Shown: positions 11,700 through 22,498, numbered from the stretch's first letter. The stretch is 64,000 nucleotides of DNA from Lytechinus pictus (GCF_037042905.1 NC_087261.1:9695717-9759716), one strand, 5' to 3'. Notes: generated by a model from the sequence alone, not told the origin. Program-made: numbers and translations.

Positions 11700-13180
11700 G
11701 CGGGGTTTCTATCCAATACTTTTAACGCTACTACATGTCATGTGTTCCAGATATTGAAACGCACGAGGGTTGCACATGGCATCCTCTGGTCAATGGAAGT
11801 GCCCTCCCCTTCCAGGGCCTACCTCTTCAGGCGAGAGTTACGTCAGCGATGGAACATTAAAAAAAAAAAAACTAAACTAGCAGTGATGCAATCGAGTGGG
11901 GTCATTGAGCCACGACAGACCCTGTATACTGATCATCAGTCTAGAACTATGATACCATGAAGCTATAGCTTCATGATGATACTGAACGATTGTGAGAAGG
12001 GTGCGGCAACAGACTTCTTACTTTTGGTTGACATCTGTATTTGAAATCTGTGCACACACAGGCTAGGAAAAGACCCCTCTACTGCTCCACATCTTGACGC
12101 TTACACCAGTAAGTTATATTTTAGCAGTGCTTTTGTAATTTTGTTTTATGAAAAAAAATATAGATTTTCTGGGTGAAATGTATGACATGATAAGGTAAAT
12201 TAGAATGTGACACGTGGGTCAGATACATTAGGGACCGTTATCTAAGTTTGAATTTTGGCAAGAAAATATTGCAAAAGTTACTATGTCTTTTTTATTTCTG
12301 CATGTAGGCCTATAGTGTTATTTCATTTCGACAAAAAGAAGTTATCCCGGTTAAAACAATATAGAAATGTGCTATAATACAGATATTCTGTTCTCATTTG
12401 TAGATGATTTAATTTACCAATCCAGTCAGGAAACTTCGTTAAAGGAATAGAAAAACTTCCAAAAAAATGTTATCATTTATTTTTATGATGAAATCCAGAG
12501 GATATTTATTGTACAGACACGGTTTACATACAATATATTTTATATCTCAAGAAAGGCCTACTTGTGGTAAATTAAGGGGAAGAATTCATTTTGTGACAGC
12601 CACCCAAATTGAAAGATATATGTATATATTCATAAATACAACTTCGAATACTAGCAAAAATGTATTATATAAAGTTGGTTAAGAAGTGATAAAGAGTTAT
12701 TAAAAAATGAAAATATGTTATCATAATGCATAGACCTATGAAAGCACATAGTCAAGCTACCAATGAAATCATGCCCAACCTAATTGATTTTAATCAAAAC
12801 TAGAAATAATGATAATTTATAAAATTTGGCTAAAACACAATTTGTATTTGATTTGTACATGAATTCATGTTTTTAAAAGCAATTTCGAGTCTGACATGCA
12901 CTTTACAAAATGTTGCGTAATTTCGTAACCATGTGCCTTTGCTTTTCAAAAATTTGATCCTAAAAGTTGTGCGAGACTTGAAACTGAAAGTAAAGTGGCG
13001 CCGTTGAAAATTTTCGCGAGCCGGATTTGTCGCGAAAAATTACGAGGGGGAAGATCCCCCCCCCCCCTCGGACCTGTTAGGGTCAAGTCTAGTGCTGTCA
13101 AAACATTATGTGTTATAAACATGTAGGGCTTTGACAGCCGCGATTTCTTTATCATTCGGACATGAGTTTGATCTCTTGGG
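11700..13180. other. Non-coding, no structure resolved
   Basis: AT-rich sequence with a C run at about 13060-13070. Short ORFs show no recognisable domain. Confidence 0.5.
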
Positions 13181-13978
13181 TGCCAGGTAAAAATGGCAAA
13201 GGTAAAAGTGGCAGAGGTAAAAATGGCAGAGGTAATAAATAATAATCCATAAAATAAATCCATAATTTATTGTTCGAAATAGACATGAAATGAAATGCTC
13301 CGAAAATTTGCTTTGCCCAATTGATCGTGGGCCCGGCGGCCGCTGTGCAGCGCCAGATCGACGAGGCTCTAACCCTTTAATCGTTGAACGCCAAACAGGG
13401 TAGCAGCAACTCCCTTTTTACGTCTTTTGGTCTGACGCGGCCGGGGTTTGAACCCCCGACCTCCCGGTTGTGAGATGGACGCTCTACCAACTGAGCCAAC
13501 ACACCGGTCATAACACCGTAATAATGGCAGAGGTAAAAATGGCAGAGGTAAATTATGGCAGAGGTAATAATAGCAGAGGTTATCCCGGGGGGTGACTAGT
13601 CAAATGTATTGCTGTTTACAGGCGTGACCAAAAAACGCGTTGAAAGGTTTTTTGGGGTTTTAGAAGTGGGTCGCGCGTGCACTCGTTAAGGGTATCCAAA
13701 CACCGATTTTAAACAAAAACAGTATGATTTAAAAATGTTACCCTTTCCATTAGTCCCACATTTCTTCTCAGAACCTTTCTTATTTAATATATTGTACATG
13801 GAGGAACTTCTGGATTTTTTTGGCATGGGGATTTAAGACTGGCCATTTATACCTCTGCCATTTTTACTTCTGCCATTTTTACCTTTGCCATTTTTACCTC
13901 TGCCATTTTTACCTCTGCCATTTTTACCTCTGCCATTATTTCCTCTGTCATTATTACCCTGCCATTTTTACACCGAGC
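13181..13978. repeat. Foldback with 15-bp inverted minisatellite arms
   Basis: The 15-mer ATTTTTACCTCTGCC is repeated about eight times at 13845-13965. Its complement (GGCAGAGGTAAAAAT) is repeated at 13190-13245 and 13523-13585, giving an inverted-minisatellite foldback. A tRNA-type SINE (13318-13508) lies between the two left blocks. The repeat translates to spurious Cys/His-rich peptides (LCHFY). Probably a non-autonomous DNA element; no target duplication was resolved. Confidence 0.75.
13318..13508 (-). mobile_element. tRNA-derived SINE
   Basis: On the minus strand the 5' part reads like a tRNA gene: A box TTGGCTCAGTTGGTAGAGC, B box GGGGTTCAAACCCC. The anticodon stem-loop does not fold canonically, so it is not a functional tRNA. 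A non-tRNA body follows (AAAAGACGT..GTTTGGCGTTCAACG). Confidence 0.8.
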
Positions 13979-14136
13979 CGATCTATTGATGCCTGTACTT
14001 TAGACAATATTGTAGCACGAACATCAAGCAAAAGAACATAAATATTTCTATCTGTATATTTATTTTTTTTCAAGGAATCGTGTTTTTATGACATTACTGT
14101 AAATTGCCGTTTTATTAAATCTCATATTACCATTAC

Positions 14137-14138
14137 AG
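14137..14138 (+). other. Putative 3' splice acceptor in the fucosyltransferase 5' UTR
   Basis: The AG of CATTACAG, 10 nt before the ATG, follows a T-rich tract. It suggests that the coding exon is preceded by one or more non-coding 5' exons. Confidence 0.45.
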
Positions 14139-14148
14139 AACGAGCAGG

Positions 14149-15480
14149 ATGTTTCGTCGTAAATTATTAATTGGAGCTGCAATTTGCGGAGGCTTCTTGC
14201 TGATGTATAGTACACTGGTTACGGAATCAACTATACATGCATATTCATATATAAGAAAGAAGTACGATGTTTATCCTGCAGCCGATGAATTCGTAACTGG
14301 ATCATCTTATACTTCATCTGAGAAACATCGAACTGTGTCAAACCATTCTGGTCTTTCTAACCGGTGTGTTAGATATTTTTCTGTATGGTTAGGGCCGTAT
14401 GGAGTTTGGACTGAATATGCTGCTATTGAGAATCTCTTAAAAGACACGCAGAACCAGAAAAATACATTTAATAACAATAAACTGAGCAAAGAACATCCCA
14501 GTTTTTTTCTAGAATGTCCAGAATTCGCTTGCGATGTAGTCATAATAGGAATGCAGTCAATAGAAAATCGCACTGTACTGGAACACAGCGATGCTATATT
14601 TTTGAATTTCGAGACTGAAGTGCATAGAAACAAAACACGCGAAATTTCAGAACAATTAATAAAGGACCTGCCACCTCACATAAAAATCATTTTTTATTCC
14701 ATGGAAAGTCCACTGATGCTGAATTTCTTTGATCCACATATTGACAGAATCAAGTATCATTTTGACATGACTTATCGTTCCGATACTGATATACACCTTC
14801 CGTATGGTCGGTACATTTCTGGAGAGCCGACAGACAGAGAATTACTCAACTACGCCGAAAATAAAACTGACCTTCTTGTGTGGGTTGCCTCCAACTGTAA
14901 CAATACATTTTGGCCCCGAACTGAATGGGTAAAAAATCTAAAGAAATTGATGACACTTGATACATATGGCAAATGTGGTAGGAAAACTTGTCTTCCTCGA
15001 ATGTCCTCAGAGTGCACCAGAAAGCAATCCCGTTATAAATTCATCCTCGCCATGGAGAATTCACCTTGTGACGGATATGTGAGCGAAAAGTTTTGGAATA
15101 GTGGCGTCATGAACGGGGTAGTCCCAATCGTTTATGGCGGTACACGTGCCGCGTATGAGCGCGTAGCGCCCCCCAATTCCTTCATCCACATCGGTGACTT
15201 TTCCTCGCAGCAGGAACTTGTAAACTACCTCCTGAAAGTGGACAAGAATGACAGTCTGTACAATGAATTCTTTGCCTGGCGGAGACAAGGTCACGTTGAG
15301 GTAATCTACCCTGAATTGAAGCCTCAGTCTTTTTGTAAAGTCCTCCCAAAACTGTCTGAATTGAAATCGACTCCTACCAAGAGTGTTGGGGATTCAAATT
15401 ATTTCCAAAGTTGTAGAGGAGGTGCCAAGAGACCATTTACAGTCGATGGGGACATAGAAAACTGGACCCCATGGAAGTAA
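14149..15480 (+). CDS. GT10 alpha-(1,3)-fucosyltransferase, single coding exon
   Basis: 443 aa. GT10 enzymes transfer fucose from GDP-fucose to N-acetylglucosamine-containing glycans in the Golgi lumen. Seen: a short basic N-terminus (MFRRK) and a hydrophobic signal anchor (~5-24), giving type II topology; a stem; FDMTYRSDTDIHLPYG (205-220); and the GT10 donor-binding signature with YKFILAMENS (296-305), VSEKFW (311-316) and VVPIVYGG (324-331). There are five N-X-S/T sequons (near 65, 140, 161, 238, 251). Length is typical for FUT3-9-like enzymes. The start is the first ATG after a likely splice acceptor. An AATAAA lies at 15971-15976, so the 3' UTR may include the MITE at 15519-15790. The subfamily and acceptor linkage cannot be assigned by eye. 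Confidence 0.93.
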   Translation: MFRRKLLIGAAICGGFLLMYSTLVTESTIHAYSYIRKKYDVYPAADEFVTGSSYTSSEKHRTVSNHSGLSNRCVRYFSVWLGPYGVWTEYAAIENLLKDTQNQKNTFNNNKLSKEHPSFFLECPEFACDVVIIGMQSIENRTVLEHSDAIFLNFETEVHRNKTREISEQLIKDLPPHIKIIFYSMESPLMLNFFDPHIDRIKYHFDMTYRSDTDIHLPYGRYISGEPTDRELLNYAENKTDLLVWVASNCNNTFWPRTEWVKNLKKLMTLDTYGKCGRKTCLPRMSSECTRKQSRYKFILAMENSPCDGYVSEKFWNSGVMNGVVPIVYGGTRAAYERVAPPNSFIHIGDFSSQQELVNYLLKVDKNDSLYNEFFAWRRQGHVEVIYPELKPQSFCKVLPKLSELKSTPTKSVGDSNYFQSCRGGAKRPFTVDGDIENWTPWK

Positions 15481-15518
15481 ACACGGACCTATATTCTGAA
15501 GAAGCATGCTCTCATCAG

Positions 15519-15790
15519 GACCCCGTCTTACAAAGAGTTGCGATCGATCTGATCAACCACAACTATGGACGGCCAGCAACGTCAACATCTATTATGTATG
15601 TTTGTTGAATATAATTTCAAACTATGATGTATATTCATGCATCCATTATTTTCTTGAAAATTCTCAGTGCTTCTCTTTGTTTACAAAGGATATTGTGCAA
15701 ATTTCCTGTAGAAAAAATTATGACACTGATGGATTTCCATAGAGTAACCATTGATTGGATCAATCGTAACTCTTTGTAAGACGGGGCTCT
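15519..15790. mobile_element. MITE with CCCCGTCTTACAAAGAGTT ends
   Basis: Inverted ends CCCCGTCTTACAAAGAGTT and AACTCTTTGTAAGACGGGG enclose ~240 bp without an ORF. Relatives in this window lie at 44709-45133 and in both arms of the large palindrome (52730-53004, 57561-57834). It starts ~40 bp after the fucosyltransferase stop codon, probably inside its 3' UTR. Confidence 0.82.
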
Positions 15791-15799
15791 GAGGTACAC

Positions 15800-16810
15800 T
15801 TCAGAATATTATAATTATATTTTAATATGTAAAGAGTTCCGAGATAATTATTTTTTCTCAATATAAAGCATGTATTTGGAAGTACCTTTGATTTTTGTTG
15901 TTGTTGGTATAGTATGGTATATGGTATGGTTTAGGTCTTGCCTGAAAGTCACTGAATCGCACATGGATACAATAAAATGTTAAAGTGTATGACATTGTAT
16001 TTACATATCAGATGTGGTACATGACTCATCTATATTACTGCAACTACCATCTTCCCGTAAGCGAATGTGAAGTGTTTGCAAGATTAAAAAGTTGGAGCAG
16101 AATTAAGGAGGAAAAGGGGAAAAGGAAGGGAAAGAAGAAAACGACGAAGAAGAATGATTAGAAGAAAATTAAAAGAAGAAGAGGGGGAGGAGGAGAAGGA
16201 AGGGGAAGAAGATGAACAGGGTGATGAAGAAAATGATTAAAAAGAGAAAGAGAAGAGAAAGAATAAGTACGAAATGAAGAGGAAAATAGAAAGAGTAGAG
16301 AAAAGAGAAGAGACAAAAAGAGGGAAGGGTCAGAGGAATGGAACGAAAGAGGAAGTTCAAAACTACAAATTCATTTATAATTAGGACAACAGAAAAACAT
16401 AATTCTGCAAAGTTGGGAATTCAAAGAATATTATATGTAACAGTCGACTTTCAGTGACCCCTTTTTTTCGCTGGAAAAAACCGCCAGCCTATAAAAGATT
16501 GGTTTAAGAAAGGTAAATGACGCTGGTGTAGATTCGAGAGGTGAAGCTATTGTTCAGGGGGATGATCTATTAATTGTCTCGTGTCTTATCCCCCCCCCCC
16601 GCCCCTTGAATAGTATTACGTCACGGATTTACGCCTGTGTAAAGCGCCCCGGAATAGTTCATCGAACAGTAAAGTAGTCAGATACCGTGAAAGCTTCTTT
16701 TGAAATCGTTTAATGTGATAATCAATCCTGTACTGCAAAAAATAGGCTTCTGCAAAAGGAAGTATCATGTAAGGGGAGGGGGGGGGGGGGCGGTGAACAC
16801 GCTGTAGCAT
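15800..16810. other. Non-coding; 240-bp polypurine tract
   Basis: About 16105-16345 is almost wholly A/G on the plus strand (GAAGAAGA, GGGGAGG blocks). Such tracts can adopt triplex DNA. A candidate polyadenylation signal lies at 15971-15976. No gene. Confidence 0.7.
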
Positions 16811-16811
16811 A

Positions 16812-17206
16812 GCCCTTTCATAAACCCAATAAAACCCAATTATGCGGCTAATAGCAGCATAATTTGGTCGTACAATCAGAGGAGGACAAGAGTTATCCGC
16901 ATTATTCTGATGCTGCTATTATCCGCATAATAGCGGCATCGGGACAAGATTTTGAGTTTATGAACGTATTTCCAAATAATGCGGATAATTGCCATGGTGC
17001 GGTCACAAGGTCACCCTTTTCCAACACAACCGCATCGGAGGGGGCGTGTCCAGTTGTCATGACGATTATCCGCCTTTTTCAGGACGGGCGCTCGTAAAAA
17101 TAATGCGGATAATTTTCGGAGTTTGTGAACGCAATTCTTATTGACTTATGCGCATTACTCTTAGGCGGCTAATTGGAGGATAGGTTTTATTGGGTTTATG
17201 AAAGGG
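16812..17206. mobile_element. MITE with CCCTTTCATAAACCCAATAA ends
   Basis: Inverted ends CCCTTTCATAAACCCAATAA (16812) and GGTTTTATTGGGTTTATGAA (to ~17206). ATGCGGCTAAT and its relatives recur subterminally. No ORF; target duplication not resolved. Confidence 0.75.
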
Positions 17207-17226
17207 GTATTAGTCTGTGTATTATA

Positions 17227-17383
17227 CCTCGGTCACATTTACTCTACGGCGGCCGTACGGCGAGTCGAAAACAGCCGTTTTAACATTTTTGTACCAGCTT
17301 TATATAGGTTGTTTGAATAAAAGTGAATAAAACGGTTTTTTTCGACTCGCCGTACGGCCGCCGTAGAGCAAATGTGACCAAGG
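17227..17383. mobile_element. Short MITE with nearly perfect ~45-bp TIRs
   Basis: The left arm CCTCGGTCACATTTACTCTA.. is mirrored by ..TAGAGCAAATGTGACCAAGG with only two or three mismatches. The arms include the palindrome-rich GGCGGCCGTACGGCGAGTCG. TA flanks both ends. Confidence 0.8.
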
Positions 17384-17389
17384 TATAAG

Positions 17390-17928
17390 TCTATGTATTG
17401 TGTGTTAATGTATAAGTCTGTGTATATTGTGTACGTGTGTACGCTATGTGTATGTGAGGAGCGCTCCTGATTGGAGCAGCCTTGATATATGCTCCCGCAT
17501 TGCCTGCTACGTGCGTGCGTCGCTCAGCACGCACACAAGTTGGTGCCTGGTCGGGATCAGCCATCGAGTGTGGAAGCATGCACCCCAGCTGTTCCTCACC
17601 CGGCGCCATGGTCTACAACTGAGAAGCATCTTAGCTGTGAATTAGTATGCTGATATTATCTGTCGTGTGGAATCTTTGGTATTAAGTGTCAGGTGAGTAT
17701 AAGTTGTTGTCACTGTTTTGTACCGTCAGTAACCCATTCGTGAGTCCTACTACTTGTCAGTGTCGTCTTGTCATAATGAACCACTCGACCATCGTCTGTC
17801 TCGTGCCATCACACATCACAACTAACACACGAAGTTCATCACAATTCCTTTTTTTTAATACTTCATTCACAACACAATTAGATGGTGTTATTTACGTTTT
17901 TGTTTATAAAAAATGGGGAGAGGGAGGG
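17390..17928. other. Non-coding, mixed composition
   Basis: A TG-rich stretch (17400-17460) and a CAG/GTGAGTAT donor-like site near 17690 occur, but no supporting exon was recognised. Confidence 0.35.
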
Positions 17929-17935
17929 GCAGAAG

Positions 17936-18125
17936 CTAGTCTGCAGGCACAGACCCACGGTTTTCGCAATTTGCATAGTGCATAATGCAGAGTCTGAAGT
18001 AGTGAGACTAGATTCACTATGCACTGTGGCTGGCTCTGACACAGGTATGTTCTTTGGAGTCTAGTCTTTACTGTATACATGTTATTGGTTGAAATGTCAA
18101 ATGTGAGTCTGTGCCTGCAGACTAG
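17936..18125. mobile_element. 190-bp MITE with 7-bp target duplication
   Basis: Ends CTAGTCTGCAGGCACAGAC and GTCTGTGCCTGCAGACTAG are exact inverted repeats, with the direct repeat gcagaag at 17929-17935 and 18126-18132. A related end occurs near 60571 (GGGTCTGTACCTGCAGACTAG region) and a degenerate one at 18415. Confidence 0.85.
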
Positions 18126-18132
18126 GCAGAAG

Positions 18133-18320
18133 CCCCCCCCCCCCCCCCAGCTAGCCCAAAGTTTCACAGCCCCTGTCTGCGCCAAAATTGTGATCAGTGG
18201 CGGATCTAGGATTTACCATAAAGTTTTACTATAAAGATTCTGATGACCCCCCCCCCAAAAAAAAAAAAAAAAAAAAAAAAAAAACGAGAGAGAGAGAGAG
18301 AGAGAGACGAAGGAAGGGGG
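18133..18320. repeat. Homopolymer and (GA)n tracts
   Basis: A run of C at about 18133-18149; a CAGTGGCGGATCTAGG element end at 18195; then C11, a poly-A run of ~27 and (GA)n at 18285-18308. Low complexity, non-coding. Confidence 0.9.
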
Positions 18321-18791
18321 ATGAAAAGGGATATCAGGAAATTACCAAACCTTTTCTGACTTACAAGAAAAAAAAAACAGAATTCTTTACTATACTGTTG
18401 AAAGCACCTTGGGTCTAGTCTGCTATGCAGACTCTGAATGATGCTGGTGCGAAGCAAACCAGCCTGAAAGGGCTAATGGTTATTTTGACCATGTTAGTGG
18501 TCAAAATGGGATCAATTTTTCAAATTGCCCCGATTCTGTCGAGTGACACATCAAATTGTTTGTCTTATTATACTGAACAAAAAGGTGTACACAACTATAT
18601 ACTCTTGACCTCCCATTAAAAAGTTATGACCGGAAATGTCAAAGGTCAACGAACTCTCGTTAAATGGCAAATTGCACTGAAGGTGTTAAGAAAGCTTATT
18701 TTTCTGTGTTTTTATGCATGACTGTGTGTACTTCTTTTATTTTCGATTTTGATAAGTCCATCGTCACAAGTCCTTATCCAGAAGATATAAA

Positions 18792-18827
18792 GGGTCAAGA
18801 CAAGGTCAGGAAAAGGTCAAAAGGTCA
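18792..18827 (+). promoter_or_regulatory. Four nuclear-receptor half-sites (DR5, DR5, DR2)
   Basis: GGGTCA (18792) and AGGTCA (18803, 18814, 18822) are spaced by 5, 5 and 2 bases. This is the spacing preferred by RAR/RXR-type receptors. No gene lies close by, so function is speculative; further GGTCA half-sites occur at 18640-18650. Confidence 0.35.
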
Positions 18828-18829
18828 CC

Positions 18830-19740
18830 AAATTTTCATTGGAAGCCAAAATACACGTCTAAAAGCGGTTAGAAGTTTAGAAGTCTTATTTTTCGTGGGT
18901 TCTTTATTTTGAACGGTCTATATCTAAGAAGACATTATATATAAAGGCGTCAAAAGTGCTTATTTAGGAACAAAATAGAGATAAACGTCGAATACATTCA
19001 GTGTGGTATCATGGTATTTCAGAAATACTTTGAAACGACTTGACAAACCCTTATGCCCTTAAAATCTTATCTTTATGATGTGATAAGTGCAACCAGGGAT
19101 TTTATTTTATTTAGGAATTCAATTCATTTTCAATTTACTAACCTTTGATATGTAAAGAAGTATTTCCTTCTTTTGCTTTATAATATAACAAGATGAAAAA
19201 GAAAAAACACTGTTTAGAAAAGAACATAAATCTGTCGTTGCAAAAGCAATCTATTTTCAAACTAAACTCCTTAAAACAGTTTGGGAATCTGACTTTGATC
19301 AATAATCCCTCCTCGGTTTGAGTAGATATCAATGTGTAATTAATATTAATGAATAGATCATTTAATTTTCTTTAAGATGATACCCTACATGATATGATTA
19401 TGGTTCACATGGAGGTGCAGTGCCTTGAAATGTGGGGCAAGGTCAAAATTCAAAAGTTCCTGTTTTTTCCGTGGTGATGAGTGAGTTTCTCAGCGGTTTC
19501 TTTTGTTTTCATGCACCTTAACATCAACATTAACATGCAATCAAACACAACTCTGCACAATAAAGCACATAAGAAACAAACAAACATGCATGGGTATTTC
19601 AAACCACGACTCAAACCATGTTATGTCACAGAACCATCATTACATAAACAACAACAAATGAAGAAGCAGGGGCTTGATTTGAATGGATTTTCATCACTAT
19701 TGACATGATTGACACAGACAAAAGAATCATGTTCTGTATT
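18830..19740. other. Non-coding, no gene recognised
   Basis: AT-rich sequence without recognisable ORFs or clear repeats. Confidence 0.5.
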
Positions 19741-19752
19741 GACCCTTCATGA

Positions 19753-20088
19753 CTATTTCTGCTCGTTTTGCAGGTTTTCAATTCTCGCTACACCAAATAG
19801 CGATTTCGCCGAGATCCGGGAAAATCCCTGTAACGCGCATTGCATTATGGGATAGCTTTTCGGTATTACAACTTCCTGTTCGGAAGTCCAATGCACTGTT
19901 TTGCCATTCAGATCAACAGTGCCGTCATGCACGACACAACGTCGCTTTCGCTCGGAAAGTTCGTGATCACAACCCTCTCTTTCACGATACAGTTTAACGG
20001 CCTTTTCTGCTAAAGTCACTAATTCTGCCCGACGCTTTCCATTGCACGGTATTCCTCTGTCAGTTTAAGATTCCGAAACTGATTTTTT
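19753..20088 (-). pseudogene. Fragment of a SAP-domain protein
   Basis: In one frame the minus strand reads MDKKSVSES, a stop, then TDRGIPCNGKRRAELVTLAE and onward to about 19753. The GIPCNGKRRAELV core resembles the second helix and turn of SAP domains. In some marine-invertebrate families I know of, such domains lie ahead of SWIM or YqaJ-recombinase regions, often in repetitive genes. The stop falls where the first SAP helix should continue, suggesting a small deletion. Downstream residues (VVHDGTVDLNGKTVHW) are not recognised. Could also be a first exon with an unrecognised splice. Confidence 0.45.
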
Positions 20089-20099
20089 ATCCATTTTGT

Positions 20100-21598
20100 G
20101 GTCGACGAAAAATTGAACGGAATGAATGCTGTATATATCTAGCGTCTAGTCGAATACGATCGTGATGTCAGGCCGGTCGCTAAATGCAAAATTTTAAGAT
20201 ATTCATTTTTTTTTAAAAAATTTTTAAACCAAATAAAAACATGATTAAAATTATTTTCACGTGAAATATATTTTTATTTTTATTTATAATTCAAATGGAA
20301 TCAAAACTGACCAAATTAAATAAAAAGTATTATAATCTGTACATATTACGCTGATTGGCATCGATTTCAGCGTGGTGGAAAACTCAGTATCGCGAACCTC
20401 GCGCGACCATGACTCTGAACCGGAAGTGGTGATGACGACCCGACGGAGTGAAAATTATCTCGTCTCGCGCATTATGAGATTTTTGTTCCTATTTGGGGTA
20501 GGGAGAATTCAGACCTCATCCAACACTTTTGAATCCTGCTCTTTATGTGATGGCATGATCATAACAAGCATGGTATCATTTGAAAGATAATTAAATGATC
20601 TTTTGAATAATATCAAAAATGCATTGTGAAAAATTGGGAGTTGGGGGAAATCAATGGCCAAACTCAGATTTCTAAACTTTTTTGAGGGGTTTGTATCTTT
20701 TGTTTATTTCTGCTTGTACAGATAGAAATATGCATTTTTATGCATATGCGTTTATTGATATTAAAGAAATACAGATGTAATCAATGTTATTGTAATTCTT
20801 TTGCAACTGACAGAACAATATTCATTAAACTTTTTTTCAAATTAACAAGGAAATGATTTTATTTGAGGATTTTTTTTCTATTTGTAAAAGAAGAAAAAAA
20901 ATTAACGTTCTTTCTGGATAATTTCATTTTGGCAAATTTCATATCAAAAATAAAAAAATTAACTGTTTTACTGACATTTGTAAAAGTTGCAGATACTGCT
21001 TAAAGATATACTGTATATATATATTTATTGGTTTCCTTCATCAAAGAAAGTATTCATCCTCATTTTTTTAATCCAAAAGATTTCGGAAAATTACTTTTGA
21101 CCAAAATTTAAACAATTCTATCAATTTAAAACTTATAAAAATGAGGACATTTTAGCGAAGAAGGAAGGTTATGTAAGGTTTGAATGTTGCAATGTTTAAT
21201 CTAATTGCTTATTTGCTTTCCATTCGCGGTCGATTGTCCATTCAAGCAGCGCAGACGGTGCATTAATAAGCTCCTCTATAGAGTTTTTCGGTAAATCACC
21301 TACTTTTATAGCTCCGCCCTGTATATTCCTTTGATAACCCTCGCTTTCTCGATTCTCTTTCTCTCTCGATGAATAATGACAAACGATTTGCATGGTAGAA
21401 TAAAGGTCAATCGTGGGTTAAAATCATTCTGAACCCCCAAATAAGACTTACATGTTTATTTCAAAGAAAGAGCCAAAAGAAGTTGAATGACTATTTTACT
21501 GGGAATTGGGTCGAATTGGGCACAAAAATATTTCAGCAGTTAAAACAACCATTATCGTCTGAAGGCCTATTATGGATCAACAACGTAATAGCAATGCA
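20100..21598. other. AT-rich non-coding stretch
   Basis: Long A/T runs and no recognisable coding or inverted-repeat structure. Ends at the 9-bp target duplication of the helicase-bearing element. Confidence 0.5.
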
Positions 21599-21608
21599 TG
21601 GTCAAAAC

Positions 21609-22498
21609 TAGCCTCTTGTCGAGGCCCTGTCGGCTGCTTTCCGAGCGAACATGGCTAAGCAAGGGAGAGAGCGAAGCAGAGCGTCGCGAGACAGGGCCTC
21701 TTGACATCTGACTCGAATTTCACCGACTTTCTTTTTTTTTTTTTTTTTTACCAATATACCGTCCAAGAACTGGTCGGTGAAAATCATCCAATGAGAGCGC
21801 GGGCTGCTGATACGTCATATTGAATATTCATGAGCTCATCTTGAATGGCGACCCGTGGATTCTTGGCGAAGAGTGACGACGAAATATCAAAGAGCATTGA
21901 CTATGCCTCTAAAATGCTTTATATTGACCGATTTAAGGATTTGCAAGTCGATAAAATTAAATCTGCCCTGAAAGGACGAGATGTTTTTGTAAATCTACCC
22001 ACAGGATATGGAAAAATGTTATCTTTCATGCGATTCCACTATGTGTCGATTATCGTTCTCCGCGGTGCAGTGAGGGAATGCTGGAGTAGAGTTGTTTCCC
22101 CTTGACTGAGTCTGACCAGCGGCTGACCAGTATCTCCCGGGAAGTTTCGGGGCGGTGATGTGTCTTTTACGGCCAGTACTAGTAGTAGTAGTAGTACCAC
22201 TGCTTGTAGCATTTTGCTGGTTATATCCCCTTTAGTGTCCCGCAATTAATTGAATCTCCTGCAGAATAGTGGACTACTATAGTATTCCGAACCCCGGACG
22301 AAACAGCTTTGACATTTCATTGGTTTACTAGGTGACCGGTGTTTTTACAACTCATGTATATTCATTAGGAAGACGTTCCTCATGAATATATAATTCAGCC
22401 CAGATGTCAAGAGGCCCTGGCTCGCGCCAGGCCTAATTCGCTTCGATCGCGAATTAGGAAATCCCTCGCTTCGCTCGGGAAGCAGCCGCAAGAGGCTA
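21609..22498. mobile_element. 890-bp TIR element carrying a helicase fragment, 9-bp TSD
   Basis: Direct repeat ggtcaaaac (21600-21608 and 22499-22507) flanks inverted termini TAGCCTCTTG and CAAGAGGCTA. The TIR-related region is ~110 bp (GGCTGCTTTCCGAGCGAA against TTCGCTCGGGAAGCAGCC; CAGGGCCTCTTGACATC near both inner ends). A 9-bp duplication is typical of Mutator-like elements and also seen in others, so the superfamily is open. The interior holds the RecQ-like fragment at 21845-22105, which suggests a captured host exon or a deletion derivative of a larger helicase-bearing element. Confidence 0.8.
21845..22105 (+). pseudogene. RecQ-like helicase N-terminal fragment
   Basis: Reads MATRGFLAKSDDEISKS.. 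then FKDLQVDKIKSALKGRDVFV and NLPTGYGKM. This matches the start of SF2/RecQ-type helicases: a Q-motif-like region followed by helicase motif I. The Walker A serine/threonine is replaced by Met (TGYGKM). Similarity ends right after it, and the remaining ~25 residues look like unrelated read-through, so the helicase core is missing. It lies inside the 9-bp-TSD element. Confidence 0.7.

Noticed and set aside
13426-13508. Functional tRNA gene
   Set aside because: A and B boxes are present, but the anticodon stem-loop is not canonical and a SINE body follows.
13820-14041. Cys/His-rich peptide suggesting zinc fingers
   Set aside because: LCHFY repeats come from the 15-bp minisatellite; spacing is not that of any zinc finger.
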